A stretch of DNA of 64,000 bases, taken from positions 1 through 64,000 of the forward strand of contig NZ_VRYZ01000007.1 of assembly GCF_008064635.1 (NCBI RefSeq), read 5' to 3'. This DNA is from Parahaliea aestuarii. GTDB lineage: Bacteria > Pseudomonadota > Gammaproteobacteria > Pseudomonadales > Halieaceae. Of the stretch, positions 9,060 through 18,062 are shown piece by piece (the stretch's first letter is position 1; every line of letters starts with the position of its first letter). The notes below the pieces were generated by a model. The model made no database searches. It was not told the origin of the DNA and saw only the letters and a program-made list of their open reading frames with translations. Made by a program: the position numbers and the translations under genes.

Positions 9060-9236
9060 ACAGCGCAGAACTACTTCTTTTACAGCAGATGAAGGCAGCC
9101 ATTATGGGGCGGCTCTGGCAGGAGTCAACAATCATCAGCCAGTGCGAATCACCGCAGCCACCCGGTCGGGGCAGGCTGGACTACACTGGAGCCAAAGCGC
9201 CGGCAATTGACCGCTGTGCAAAAAATGATCAGGGGG

Positions 9237-10763
9237 ATGGATTTGACCAGTACGCTACGCACAGCACTGAAGATGGTTGTCGCTTACGCGGTAGCCGGGA
9301 CCCTGTGGATCGCCCTGTCTGACGCCGCACTACAGGAACTGGCGGGGAGCGATGTCGAGCAGCTCAGTCGCCTGCAAAGTTACAAGGGCTGGTTCTTCAT
9401 CGCCCTCACCTCGGCACTTCTCTTCCTTCTCAGCTACTATTTTCTCCGCCAGATCACCCGGCTGCAGGAGCTAGATCCGCAAACCAACCTGCCTCGCCAC
9501 GCCCTGTTTCTCACCCACCTCGACGATGTGCTACAGGCGCCTGACGGCTCCATACGCCCCTTCCTTGTTTTGTTCCTCGACATTGATCGCTTCAACGACC
9601 TGACCGCCCGCATTGGCCGCGAACCGGCCGACGACTTCACTATCCGCTTTGGAGAAGCACTGCGCGCCGGGCACAGCGCCGACACATTGCTTTCGCGCCT
9701 AGGTTCCGACGAATTTGCCGTAGCCATCCCGCTCGACAACAGTGGCCGGCCGCACAAGTACCACACTACACGCCTGCGCGCCCTGTTCAACCGGGCCGCC
9801 CGGGAGGCCGGGCTCGAAGTCAGCTGCTCGATCGGCGCCGCTCTTGCGCCTGACGATGGCCAGGAGGCGTCAGCCCTGCTGGCCGCCGCCGGCAAGGCAC
9901 TGCGCGCATCGCGGCCTCTCGGTGCCGACCAGATCAGCTACTTCAATGAACAGTGGGACAAACTGGAGAAGAACCGGCGCTCGCTTCTGCAGGACCTGCG
10001 CCGCGCCATCGACAACGGTGACCTGCAGGTACACTACCAGCCGCAGCTACACCTCGAGCGCCAGCGCATCAGTGGCTGCGAAGTGCTGGTGCGCTGGCAC
10101 TGTCCGGAGCGCGGCACTGTGCCGCCGGATGAATTCATACCGCTTGCGGAGGAGCACCGCCTGATCGCCCCGCTCACCAAGCAGGTGATACTTAAATCCT
10201 GCACCGAACTGGGCGAGGTGGATCTGCTGGGTTCGACGCTGGACAGAGTATCGGTCAATATATCTGCTCAGGAGTTTACTGATCGCGACTTCCTGCCCCA
10301 GATGCAGGCCTTGCTGGGAGACCTGAGCTCGCTACGCCCCTACCTGCAACTGGAAATCACCGAGCGCGCCGCGCTGCTGGATATGAAGCGCAGCATTCAT
10401 TACATCCGCAGCCTGCGCGAACAGGGCCTGCGCTTCTCCATCGATGATTTCGGTACTGGCTACTCAGGCCTGTCGATGCTGCGCGACCTGCCTGTCGACG
10501 AGTTGAAAATCGACCGCAGTTTTATTGTCGACCTGAACTCCCAGCCTCGCAGTGCCGCCATTGTTAGCGCCGTCGTCGGATTGGCCGATGTTTTTGGGCT
10601 GTCAGTGGTGGCCGAGGGGGTGGAAACCGACGGGCAACTGGAAGCCCTGCGGCGCTGTCGTTGCGAGGAGGTCCAGGGCTACTTGATAGCCCCGCCGCTG
10701 GATATCCAGAGGTTTCAGGCATTTCTCACCGGGCACTCCCTGCAGCATCCGGCCCGGGCCTGA
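9237..10763 (+). CDS. Membrane-anchored GGDEF-EAL protein, probable c-di-GMP phosphodiesterase
   Basis: A protein of about 508 aa with two N-terminal transmembrane segments (near residues 10-28 and 50-72), a GGDEF domain (about 85-240) and an EAL domain (about 255-500). The GGDEF signature is altered to GSDEF (LGSDEFAV), so cyclase activity is uncertain. The EAL domain looks intact: CEVLVRW, NISAQEF, LEITER, IDDFGTGYSGLSML, ELKIDRSFI, AEGVET and QGYLIAPPL. No periplasmic sensor of size is present, only a short loop between the two helices. The start is unclear: ATG at 9225 and 9237 both lack a well-spaced ribosome site, and TTG at 9243 has AGGGGG six bases upstream. Confidence 0.9.
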   Translation: MDLTSTLRTALKMVVAYAVAGTLWIALSDAALQELAGSDVEQLSRLQSYKGWFFIALTSALLFLLSYYFLRQITRLQELDPQTNLPRHALFLTHLDDVLQAPDGSIRPFLVLFLDIDRFNDLTARIGREPADDFTIRFGEALRAGHSADTLLSRLGSDEFAVAIPLDNSGRPHKYHTTRLRALFNRAAREAGLEVSCSIGAALAPDDGQEASALLAAAGKALRASRPLGADQISYFNEQWDKLEKNRRSLLQDLRRAIDNGDLQVHYQPQLHLERQRISGCEVLVRWHCPERGTVPPDEFIPLAEEHRLIAPLTKQVILKSCTELGEVDLLGSTLDRVSVNISAQEFTDRDFLPQMQALLGDLSSLRPYLQLEITERAALLDMKRSIHYIRSLREQGLRFSIDDFGTGYSGLSMLRDLPVDELKIDRSFIVDLNSQPRSAAIVSAVVGLADVFGLSVVAEGVETDGQLEALRRCRCEEVQGYLIAPPLDIQRFQAFLTGHSLQHPARA

Positions 10764-10821
10764 TACGAGGCCCGGCCCCAGGCATTCGATTCTGCGCCCG
10801 CAAAGGCTTTCGCAAAGCGCG

Positions 10822-12618
10822 CTACGGCGCCTCACCGGCATAGGGGTCAGCGCCGCCAGCGGCGATCCAGCTGTCCAGCTCCGACTCCAGCACCGGCAAG
10901 GGCACCGAGCGCAGCCCCAGGATCACGTCGTGGAAATAGCGCTGGTCAAAGTCAGCCCCCAGGGCCTCTTCCGCCTCCGCCCGCTTGCGACGTATCAGCA
11001 TCTCCCCAAGTTTGTAGGCCAGCGCCTGTCCGGGCCAGGAGATATAGCGGTCCACCTCTGTCGTAACCTCGTGGGTGGACAGCGCCGTACGCTCGCCCAG
11101 GTAGGCCAGGGCCTGTTCACGAGTCCAGCCGAAGTAGTGTACGCCGGTGTCGATGACCAGACGACAGGCACGCCACATTTCATAGGACAGGCGGCCGAAA
11201 TCCTCGTACGGCGTTTCATACACCCCCATCTTCGTGCCGAGCCACTCGGTATAGAGGCCCCAACCCTCCCCGTAGCCCGAGAAGTAGTTGTCGCGGCGAA
11301 AGCGCGGTATCTCGCCCGGCGCCTCCTTGGCGATGGCCGCCTGCAGGGCGTGCCCCGGGGCGCACTCGTGCAGGGTCAGGGCCGGCAGGTTGAACAACGG
11401 TCGCGACGGCAAATCATAGGTATTCATCAGGCAGCTGTTCAACCCGCCGCGACCGCTGGTATAGAAAGGAGCAATAGCCTCCGGCACCGGCAGGATGGTG
11501 AAGCGCCGGCGGGGCAGGAAGCCCAGCACCTCACCCATGTAGCCGTCCGCCTTTTTGGCGACATAGGCGGCATAGGACAGCAGCTCGCGCGGGGTCTTGG
11601 CGTAAAACTGCGGGTCAGTGCGCAGGAACTCAATGAATTCCTGCAGATTGCCCTCAAAACCCGTTTTGGCGATGACCGCCTGCATTTCCGCCTCGATTCG
11701 CGCCACTTCCGCCAGACCGCGCTGGTGAATCTCCTCAGGGGTAAGGTCCAAAGTGGTAAAAGCCCGGATCTGGGCCCGGTAGAAAGCTTCTCCATCGGGA
11801 AGGTCCCGGGCCGCCAGGCTGCTGCGCGCCTGCTGCAGGTAGTCGTCCCGCATAAAATCCAGAACACGGCTATAGGCCGGCACAACCGCCTCATTGATGG
11901 CCGCGAGAGCCTGCTGCTCAAGCGCCTCCCTTTCACTGCCGACGATGTTCTCCGGCATGTCCGCCAGCGGAGTCCAGAATGGGTTGCCCTGCCCCGGCAC
12001 CAGGTAGGCCTCCAGCGACTTTTCACGCCCCGCCAGGGTCACCCTGGGCACGCTGTAGCCACGTTCCAGGCCGGCACGCATGTTGCCGAGGTTCTCGTCG
12101 AAGTACCGCGGGAGATCCCGCAGGCGCTCGATGTAGCGCTGGTAAGCGGCGATGTCCTCAAACCCCCCCATGCGGGGAAACAGGCCGGTCCAGAAGAAAC
12201 TGTCGGAATTCAGTGGTGCCTGGAAGGTTTTGAAGCGAACCTCGTCGGCCAGTGTGGTGACAATCTGGCGGAAAGTCGCTGCGTTGATCTGCTCGTTGTG
12301 ACTGAGCTGCTCCACCGGGATGGCATCCAGTTCGGCCAGTACCTGCTCCCAGTACGCCAGGTTCTCCCGCTGGGTGGCGGGATCAACCCTGGCCCAGCGT
12401 GAACCGGCCTGCCATTCCCCCTCGTCATCCAGCACCTTGCCCAACATGGCCTGGCGCCAGGCGTACTCACGCTCGTACAGCGCCTGCAAGCGGCCATCCG
12501 CAGTTTGTTGCTCTCGCTCCGCTACCGCGGATGCCTGCGCCAGTGTGGCTGGAGACACCAGCGTGAGGGGAATCGCTCCCAGCGTGAATGCCAGGGCCAG
12601 TCGGGAAAGGGTATGCAC
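10822..12618 (-). CDS. Exported DUF885 family protein, putative zinc metallopeptidase
   Basis: A 598-aa protein with a signal peptide (hydrophobic core LALAFTLGAIPLTL, cleavage near TLAQA). The zinc-peptidase-like motif HECAPGH at residues 417-423 (HExxPGH) is followed by a possible third ligand in GYGEGWGLYTEWLG. These features define DUF885, whose members I know mainly as uncharacterised lipoproteins or periplasmic proteins related to carboxypeptidase-like metallopeptidases. No lipobox cysteine is visible. Translation begins at GTG (12618), with AGGAG about nine bases upstream. It converges with the GGDEF-EAL gene. Substrate unknown. Confidence 0.85.
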   Translation of the reverse strand: MHTLSRLALAFTLGAIPLTLVSPATLAQASAVAEREQQTADGRLQALYEREYAWRQAMLGKVLDDEGEWQAGSRWARVDPATQRENLAYWEQVLAELDAIPVEQLSHNEQINAATFRQIVTTLADEVRFKTFQAPLNSDSFFWTGLFPRMGGFEDIAAYQRYIERLRDLPRYFDENLGNMRAGLERGYSVPRVTLAGREKSLEAYLVPGQGNPFWTPLADMPENIVGSEREALEQQALAAINEAVVPAYSRVLDFMRDDYLQQARSSLAARDLPDGEAFYRAQIRAFTTLDLTPEEIHQRGLAEVARIEAEMQAVIAKTGFEGNLQEFIEFLRTDPQFYAKTPRELLSYAAYVAKKADGYMGEVLGFLPRRRFTILPVPEAIAPFYTSGRGGLNSCLMNTYDLPSRPLFNLPALTLHECAPGHALQAAIAKEAPGEIPRFRRDNYFSGYGEGWGLYTEWLGTKMGVYETPYEDFGRLSYEMWRACRLVIDTGVHYFGWTREQALAYLGERTALSTHEVTTEVDRYISWPGQALAYKLGEMLIRRKRAEAEEALGADFDQRYFHDVILGLRSVPLPVLESELDSWIAAGGADPYAGEAP

Positions 12619-13109
12619 CGGGGGAATCTCCTGTGGGCGGACAGATCCGGCACTGTGAGGCCGGCAGAAAGTGGGCTTATGGTAGGACGTCGCGGATACC
12701 TGTCAACACAGCAGGTAGTGGTCGGGTCGCTAAAGAGACCGCCCGCCCACCGGGCCATTGCGGATTTTTACCAGAAATTTCCGGCGCGCCGGTTCCGTGT
12801 ATCCATCCACAGCCCAGTCACTGCCGAACCAACCCTTGCGCACCAACATGGTGCACCGCATATGCCGGGCGACGAAAAAACAGCCGAAATATGCACCAGC
12901 AGTTCACACAGGTCGTTACGACGTGTAACACACTGGTGCCAGCTGCGAAGGGTCGCCGCCTTATCATTTAAACTGAGACCGAAATCCAGGTTTCATGCGG
13001 CCTTCAGGGGCTTGCAATCGACATGCAAAGTGTGGATATTGGTAACACATCGCGGTAACGCGATCATCCGGGACCTTCCCTACCACCGCTTTAGACCGAG
13101 GTAACACCC
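12619..13109. other. Intergenic region without a convincing gene
   Basis: About 490 bases between divergent genes. Short reading frames here have no ribosome site and no recognisable protein character. The only structure I note is an inverted repeat TTGCA-N7-TGCAA (13012-13028), about 80 bases before the next gene, which could be a regulator site. GAGG at 13098-13101 is the ribosome site for the downstream small gene. Confidence 0.5.
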
Positions 13110-13418
13110 ATGAAACAGCTACTTGCTATCCCCGCTCTTGTCCTGGCCGCCGGCGCCATGGCCGAATGCCCTGCCCAATTCCCCAGCGACGCGCCGGCGG
13201 TACCCAGTGGCCAGGCTGCTACCCACGAACAAATGTACGAAGCCCAGGTAGCCGTCAACGCCTATGTTGAAGCCATCGAAAACTACCTGGACTGCCGCTC
13301 CGAACTGCACCCCCTGCAGCAAAGCCGCAGCCTTTACCTGGCTGAATCTGTTGCCGATAGCTACAACGCTGAACTGGCCAAGTTCCGCGCCCGGGAAAAC
13401 ATGCTCGCGACCAACTGA
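13110..13418 (+). CDS. Small exported protein of unknown function
   Basis: A 102-aa protein with a clear signal peptide (MKQLLAIPALVLAAGAMA, cleaved before ECPAQ). The mature part is mostly helical by composition, with segments MYEAQVAVNAYVEAIENYL and YLAESVADSYNAELAKFRAR. It has two cysteines, one near the mature N-terminus and one in DCRSEL, which could form a disulfide. GAGG lies eight bases before the ATG. I do not recognise the family. It stands alone between a divergent DUF885 gene and a converging MscS gene. That it is a real gene is supported by the signal peptide and ribosome site. Confidence 0.75.
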   Translation: MKQLLAIPALVLAAGAMAECPAQFPSDAPAVPSGQAATHEQMYEAQVAVNAYVEAIENYLDCRSELHPLQQSRSLYLAESVADSYNAELAKFRARENMLATN

Positions 13419-13511
13419 GCTTGCCCCGATTCGACGCTGGACCGCGATAACCATATAACGAGCGGTCTGCGCCACCCCTCCCGAATACCTCAGTACTACC
13501 CGACACTCCCG

Positions 13512-14828
13512 CTAACCAACAGCGTTCCCATCCTCCACTGAAGTCACACCACCCGACGCCTCGCGCGGCAGCACCTGCGGCACAGTCAGCGGATTGCCAT
13601 CGCGCACCGAACGGTAGGCCGGCGACGTAATTTCCACCTGGTGGCCATGAAACTCATCCAGAATATTGGCGTGCAGCTCGGAATAGATCCGCGGCAATAG
13701 CTCTGGCTTGAGGGTCCAGCCATTCACCTCGTAGCTGACGTAGTTGTCTTCCAGCGACAGCTGCAGCACAAAGGGCTCGGGGTGAGCGGAGATATGTTCA
13801 GTGTGCTGCGCCGCAGCCAGCAACAGCGCATTAACCGTCTGCCAGGGCACGTCGTAGCCAATGGTGATGCCGGTGTGCACCAGAATGCCCGATTGCCCCA
13901 GGTTCTTGCTGTAATTGACCACGTTACTGTTCAGCACCAGCGAATTAGGAATCGAGACCGTCACATTTTTCAGCGTCTGGATACGGGTGACAAAGGTACT
14001 GCGCTCGACGATGCGCCCGCGCACGTCCCCCAACTCGACCTGATCACCAATCTGGAAAGCGCGGGTGTAAGTCAACACCACGCCGGCCACCACATTCGCC
14101 ACCGCTGTCGTGGAACCGAGGGAAATCAGCACACCGACGAAAATGGAAATGCCCTGAAAGGCCGGGGAACTGGAACCCGGAAGGTAGGGAAAAATAATCA
14201 CCGCGGTGAGCGCATAGATCAGCAGGCGAATAATGCCGAAACTGGTGTGAGCCCACTCTGGATAGAAGTTGCGCAGATAGATGCGCCGGCTGGCAATGCC
14301 CTCGAAGATCAGGCCAATGGTACGCACCGTGTAGCGCGCCACCACCAGAATCACAATGACAGTGGCCAGGTTGGGCAAGTAGCCTACAAAGCCGTTCCAC
14401 ACATAGAGCAGCGCATGCAGCACCATCACCATCAGGTGGGCCGCCAGGCTCATGGTCCACTCCGAAGTCAACAGCAGGCCGATCAACGTCGCTACCCCGA
14501 AGATCAACGATAACACCCAGCTCAGGCCGCGCCAGACATTCATCCAGAACTGCTTCATTTCTTCGGCGGTGACAAGGTCCTGGGCCTGCCAGCGCAACGG
14601 GCTGAAGCTGGTCTCGGGCATACCCGCCATACCGTGCAGGCGCCGGCTGATCAGGAACCGGCAAGTGAGCAACAGCAAAAATGAAAGCCCGGCAATGGCC
14701 CCGGCGATCGCCAGTCTGATCAGTGGGTCGGCGGCGTCCAGGCGAGAAAAGAATGCCAGCAGGGAATGCACTTCAGGCAGCGTGTCGACCAGTTCCGCCG
14801 GGGTGATAGGAGATTCGGTTTCCGCCAT
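13512..14828 (-). CDS. MscS-family mechanosensitive ion channel
   Basis: A 438-aa inner-membrane protein. Hydrophobic segments near residues 38-58, 100-125, 135-155, 165-185 and 215-235 are followed by the pore-lining helix (FQGISIFVGVLISLGSTTAV, then ANVVAGVVLTY) and the beta domain (FQIGDQVELGDVRGRIVERS, then VSIPNSLVLNSNVVNYS). These are standard MscS features; with five or more membrane helices it is larger than E. coli MscS (286 aa). Such channels release solutes on hypo-osmotic shock. Start taken at ATG 14828; a GTG at 14843 is possible but lacks a ribosome site. Confidence 0.9.
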   Translation of the reverse strand: MAETESPITPAELVDTLPEVHSLLAFFSRLDAADPLIRLAIAGAIAGLSFLLLLTCRFLISRRLHGMAGMPETSFSPLRWQAQDLVTAEEMKQFWMNVWRGLSWVLSLIFGVATLIGLLLTSEWTMSLAAHLMVMVLHALLYVWNGFVGYLPNLATVIVILVVARYTVRTIGLIFEGIASRRIYLRNFYPEWAHTSFGIIRLLIYALTAVIIFPYLPGSSSPAFQGISIFVGVLISLGSTTAVANVVAGVVLTYTRAFQIGDQVELGDVRGRIVERSTFVTRIQTLKNVTVSIPNSLVLNSNVVNYSKNLGQSGILVHTGITIGYDVPWQTVNALLLAAAQHTEHISAHPEPFVLQLSLEDNYVSYEVNGWTLKPELLPRIYSELHANILDEFHGHQVEITSPAYRSVRDGNPLTVPQVLPREASGGVTSVEDGNAVG

Positions 14829-14911
14829 AGCGCCTGTTGCCACTGCATTGAAGGTATGTTCATCTTAGCAGCCGATTCCGGCCCAAACACGCTGCAGGGA
14901 GAATTCCAGCC

Positions 14912-15379
14912 ATGAATTACTGGCTGCTCAAAACCGAGCCTGACGAATACAGCCTTGACGACCTGCGCAGTGAACCCTCCGGGCAGGCCAGGTGGGATGG
15001 CATCCGCAACTACCAGGCTCGCAATCTGCTGCGCGACGCCGTGCAGCAAGGAGACCAGGTGCTGATCTACCACAGCCAGTGCCGTCCTGTTGGCGTCGCC
15101 GGCACAGCCGAAGTGGTGCGCGCAGGCTACCCCGACCCTGCCCAGTTCGACCCTCAAAGCCACTACTTCGACGCCAGGGCCAGCCAGGAAGCGCCGCGCT
15201 GGTACTGCATTGATATCCGCTTTGTCTCGGCCTTCCCGCACACCGTCACCCTGGCCGATATCAAGAGCGAGCCCGCGCTGGAAGACATGGTGTTGCGGCG
15301 CCAGGGCCGGCTTTCGGTGCAACCCGTCAGCCCGCAGGAGTGGCGGCACGTCCACGCCATGGCCGGCGGCGGGAAATAG
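14912..15379 (+). CDS. EVE-domain protein (ThyN1-like)
   Basis: A 155-aa single-domain protein. MNYWLLKTEPDEYSLDDL, WDGIRNYQARNLLRD and GDQVLIYHSQC are the hallmark opening of the EVE domain, related to PUA and YTH folds that bind modified bases in RNA or DNA. The C-terminal part (TLADIKSEPALEDMVLRRQGRLSVQPV) also fits. GGGAG lies nine bases before the start. The physiological substrate in bacteria is not settled. The gene is alone between mscS (divergent) and a TonB receptor. Confidence 0.9.
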   Translation: MNYWLLKTEPDEYSLDDLRSEPSGQARWDGIRNYQARNLLRDAVQQGDQVLIYHSQCRPVGVAGTAEVVRAGYPDPAQFDPQSHYFDARASQEAPRWYCIDIRFVSAFPHTVTLADIKSEPALEDMVLRRQGRLSVQPVSPQEWRHVHAMAGGGK

Positions 15380-15496
15380 TTCCGCACTCAGGCATTGTCA
15401 TTGCCGTTCCTTTTAGCCTAACCTGATACATAACCCGGTGGTGGCGCCTCATCCCGCCGGGCAAAAGCTATAAAAATCAAACAAGAGGGATCGTCC

Positions 15497-17980
15497 ATGT
15501 CAGTGTTCTTTCACCGTGCACCACTGGTTGCAGCCGTTGCACTCGCCAGCGCCGCCAACTTCAGCCACGCCCAGCAACTCGAGGAAGTGATCGTCACCGC
15601 ACAGAAGCGGGCAGAGAGCCTGCAGGACGTGCCGATATCCGTTTCCGCTGTGCAGGGCAGTAAATTGCAGGAGGCGGGCATTCCCAATATGGCCGCCCTC
15701 GCCGACTATGTCCCCAACCTGCATATCGCCTCCGCCTCGGTCAACACCAACATCTATATGCGCGGTGTCGGTTCAGGTAATAACCAGGGCTTCGAGCAGT
15801 CGGTGGGCATGTATGTGGACGGTATCTACATGGGTCGCGGCCGCCAGTATCGGGCGGGCTTCCTCGATATCGAGCGGGTGGAGGTTCTGCGTGGCCCCCA
15901 GGGGACCCTGTTCGGCAAGAACACCGTGGCCGGGGCAGTGAACATCATTTCTCGCTCACCAGACCCCAGCGACGAGCTTTCCGGCGATGTCGCGGTGTCA
16001 CTGGAGTCGTTTAACGGCAAGCAGATCGAAGGCGGCATAGAGACACCCATCGGCGATACCTTCGCCGCCCGCATCGCCTTCAAGCAGCGCGAAACCGACG
16101 GCTATGTGGAAAACACCCTGCTGGACGAACCTGAAGGCCAGATCGACGAGACCTCCTACCGGGTCACCCTGGTGTGGCAACCGACAGACACCCTGGACAT
16201 CAAATTCAAATACAGCAATACCGAGTTTGAAAGGATCGGCGCACCGTCCTCCACCAAATACTACCTGCCGGCCGCCGACCGCGACGCGCTGTTCCCCAAT
16301 CGCTCCGCCTTCGCCAGTATCGGCTACCTGCTCACCGACTTCTTTTACCCGGAACTGGTGGCCGAAGGCGAGAAAGAGTTTGTCACCTTCAAGGACAACG
16401 GCTACGGCACCAGCCAGGCAGACGGCATTGGTATCGGCATCAACCCCGACTCCAACGACGAGGACTACGACAACTACATGCTGGATGTGAACTGGGATGT
16501 GGGCGGCGGCACCCTGACCTCCATCACCGGCTATTCCGAATACCAGTACATCGACGGCGTGGATGTGGACTGGCTGCCCCTGCAGTTCATCCACCGCGAC
16601 GACGACCAGCGCTTCGAGCAGGTCAGCCAGGAATTCCGCTTTACCTCACCGGGTGGCGAGTTCTTCGACTATGTGGCCGGCGTGTACTACGAAAAGAGCG
16701 AACTGGAGTTCGACCGACGCGTGACCATCGACACCAATATGGACGGACTGGTGCCCCAGTTGCTCGGCGCCAACAGCCTGTTCACCGTCCTCACCAACGG
16801 CGCCTACACCGCCAACCAGATCGCCCGCAATCACTACTACAAACTCGATTCGGACTCCTACGCGGTGTTTGGCCAGGGTACCTTCAACCTCTCGGACACT
16901 TTCCGGGTAACCGTCGGCGTGCGCTATACCGAAGAGAGCAAGGACGTAGTCAGCAGCCAGTTCCTCTCCGACGACCTGACCGGTATCGACAACCCGTCCG
17001 ATAACTTCTTCCTCGGTTTCATTGAGGCCACCAGCTTCAACACCTACCGCTATAACTTCAACGAGGATCGCACCACCGACAAGTGGATTCCCTCCCTCAA
17101 CGTACAGTGGGATGTGGGAGATGACAGCATGCTCTACGCCAGCTTCTCCCAGGGCTTCAAGAGTGGCGGTTTTACCGCGGCGGACGATCAGGAACCGGGG
17201 CAACTCGACATTGCCACCTACCCCTGCGTGCCGGGCCAGCCCATCGAAGCCTGCTACGACCCGACCGTACCCAACGACGATTTCGAGTTTGAGGATGAGG
17301 AAGTGGACGCCTTCGAAATCGGCGGCAAACACACCCTGTTCGACGGCAGCATGAACATCAACTGGGCGGCTTTCTACACTCTCTACGACAACCTGCAAAC
17401 TTCCATCTTCAAGGGTGTCGGCTTCGGTGTGACCAACGCCGGTAAATCCGAAGTGCAGGGCATTGAGGTGGACATGCTGTGGCAGGCCACCAACAACCTG
17501 CGCATCGGCCTGAACGGCGCCTGGCTGGACGCCACTTACGATGAGTTCGAGAACGGACCCTGTACCGCGATCCAGCTCGACGTCGATCCTTTCTGCGGTA
17601 CGCCCCAGGGCTTTACCAGCAACGACCTGAGCGGCGAGAAAACCCTCTACGCCTCGGACTGGAGCGCCACGGCCTTCTTTGACTATCTCTACACCTTCAA
17701 CAGCGGACTGGAGCTCTTCCTGGGTGGCGAAGCCAACTACCGCGACGAGTTCAGCTCTTCAGGCGACAACGATCCTCTCGATTACATCGACGCCTACACC
17801 AAGGTGAACCTGCGCGCGGGGCTGCGCGGCGAGCACTGGGAGATGATGGCCTACGGGCGCAACATCTTTGACGAGGAAGCCTTCGCCCAGAGCTTCGACA
17901 CGCCGGTGCTGGCGGGTACCCACACCCAGTTCATGGAAGAGGCGCGGGTCTACGGGGTGAGACTGAGGTTCATGTTCTGA
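15497..17980 (+). CDS. TonB-dependent outer-membrane receptor
   Basis: An 827-aa protein: signal peptide ending near NFSHAQ, a TonB-box-like EEVIVTAQKRAESLQDVP, a plug domain (about 45-165, with RGVGSGNNQGFEQSVGMYVDG and RVEVLRGPQGTLFGKNTVAG) and a 22-strand barrel ending in phenylalanine (VRLRFMF). AGAGGGA is well placed before the ATG. This family imports siderophores, vitamins, sugars or other large substrates; nothing in the neighbourhood identifies the substrate. A strong terminator follows. No extra N-terminal signalling domain is present, so a FecA-type sigma cascade is unlikely. Confidence 0.93.
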   Translation: MSVFFHRAPLVAAVALASAANFSHAQQLEEVIVTAQKRAESLQDVPISVSAVQGSKLQEAGIPNMAALADYVPNLHIASASVNTNIYMRGVGSGNNQGFEQSVGMYVDGIYMGRGRQYRAGFLDIERVEVLRGPQGTLFGKNTVAGAVNIISRSPDPSDELSGDVAVSLESFNGKQIEGGIETPIGDTFAARIAFKQRETDGYVENTLLDEPEGQIDETSYRVTLVWQPTDTLDIKFKYSNTEFERIGAPSSTKYYLPAADRDALFPNRSAFASIGYLLTDFFYPELVAEGEKEFVTFKDNGYGTSQADGIGIGINPDSNDEDYDNYMLDVNWDVGGGTLTSITGYSEYQYIDGVDVDWLPLQFIHRDDDQRFEQVSQEFRFTSPGGEFFDYVAGVYYEKSELEFDRRVTIDTNMDGLVPQLLGANSLFTVLTNGAYTANQIARNHYYKLDSDSYAVFGQGTFNLSDTFRVTVGVRYTEESKDVVSSQFLSDDLTGIDNPSDNFFLGFIEATSFNTYRYNFNEDRTTDKWIPSLNVQWDVGDDSMLYASFSQGFKSGGFTAADDQEPGQLDIATYPCVPGQPIEACYDPTVPNDDFEFEDEEVDAFEIGGKHTLFDGSMNINWAAFYTLYDNLQTSIFKGVGFGVTNAGKSEVQGIEVDMLWQATNNLRIGLNGAWLDATYDEFENGPCTAIQLDVDPFCGTPQGFTSNDLSGEKTLYASDWSATAFFDYLYTFNSGLELFLGGEANYRDEFSSSGDNDPLDYIDAYTKVNLRAGLRGEHWEMMAYGRNIFDEEAFAQSFDTPVLAGTHTQFMEEARVYGVRLRFMF

Positions 17981-18018
17981 AGCAGTGGCCAGCCCTCTGG
18001 GCAGAACGCATAAAAAAA

Positions 18019-18048
18019 CCGCGCCCCTCCCGGGGCGCGGTTTTTTTT
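18019..18048. terminator. Bidirectional rho-independent terminator
   Basis: CCGCGCCCC (18019-18027), loop TCCC, GGGGCGCGG (18032-18040), then eight T; seven A residues precede the stem, so it works in both directions. It separates the TonB receptor gene from the converging TolC-OmpA gene. Confidence 0.95.
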
Positions 18049-18062
18049 ACGGCTGACAGCGA

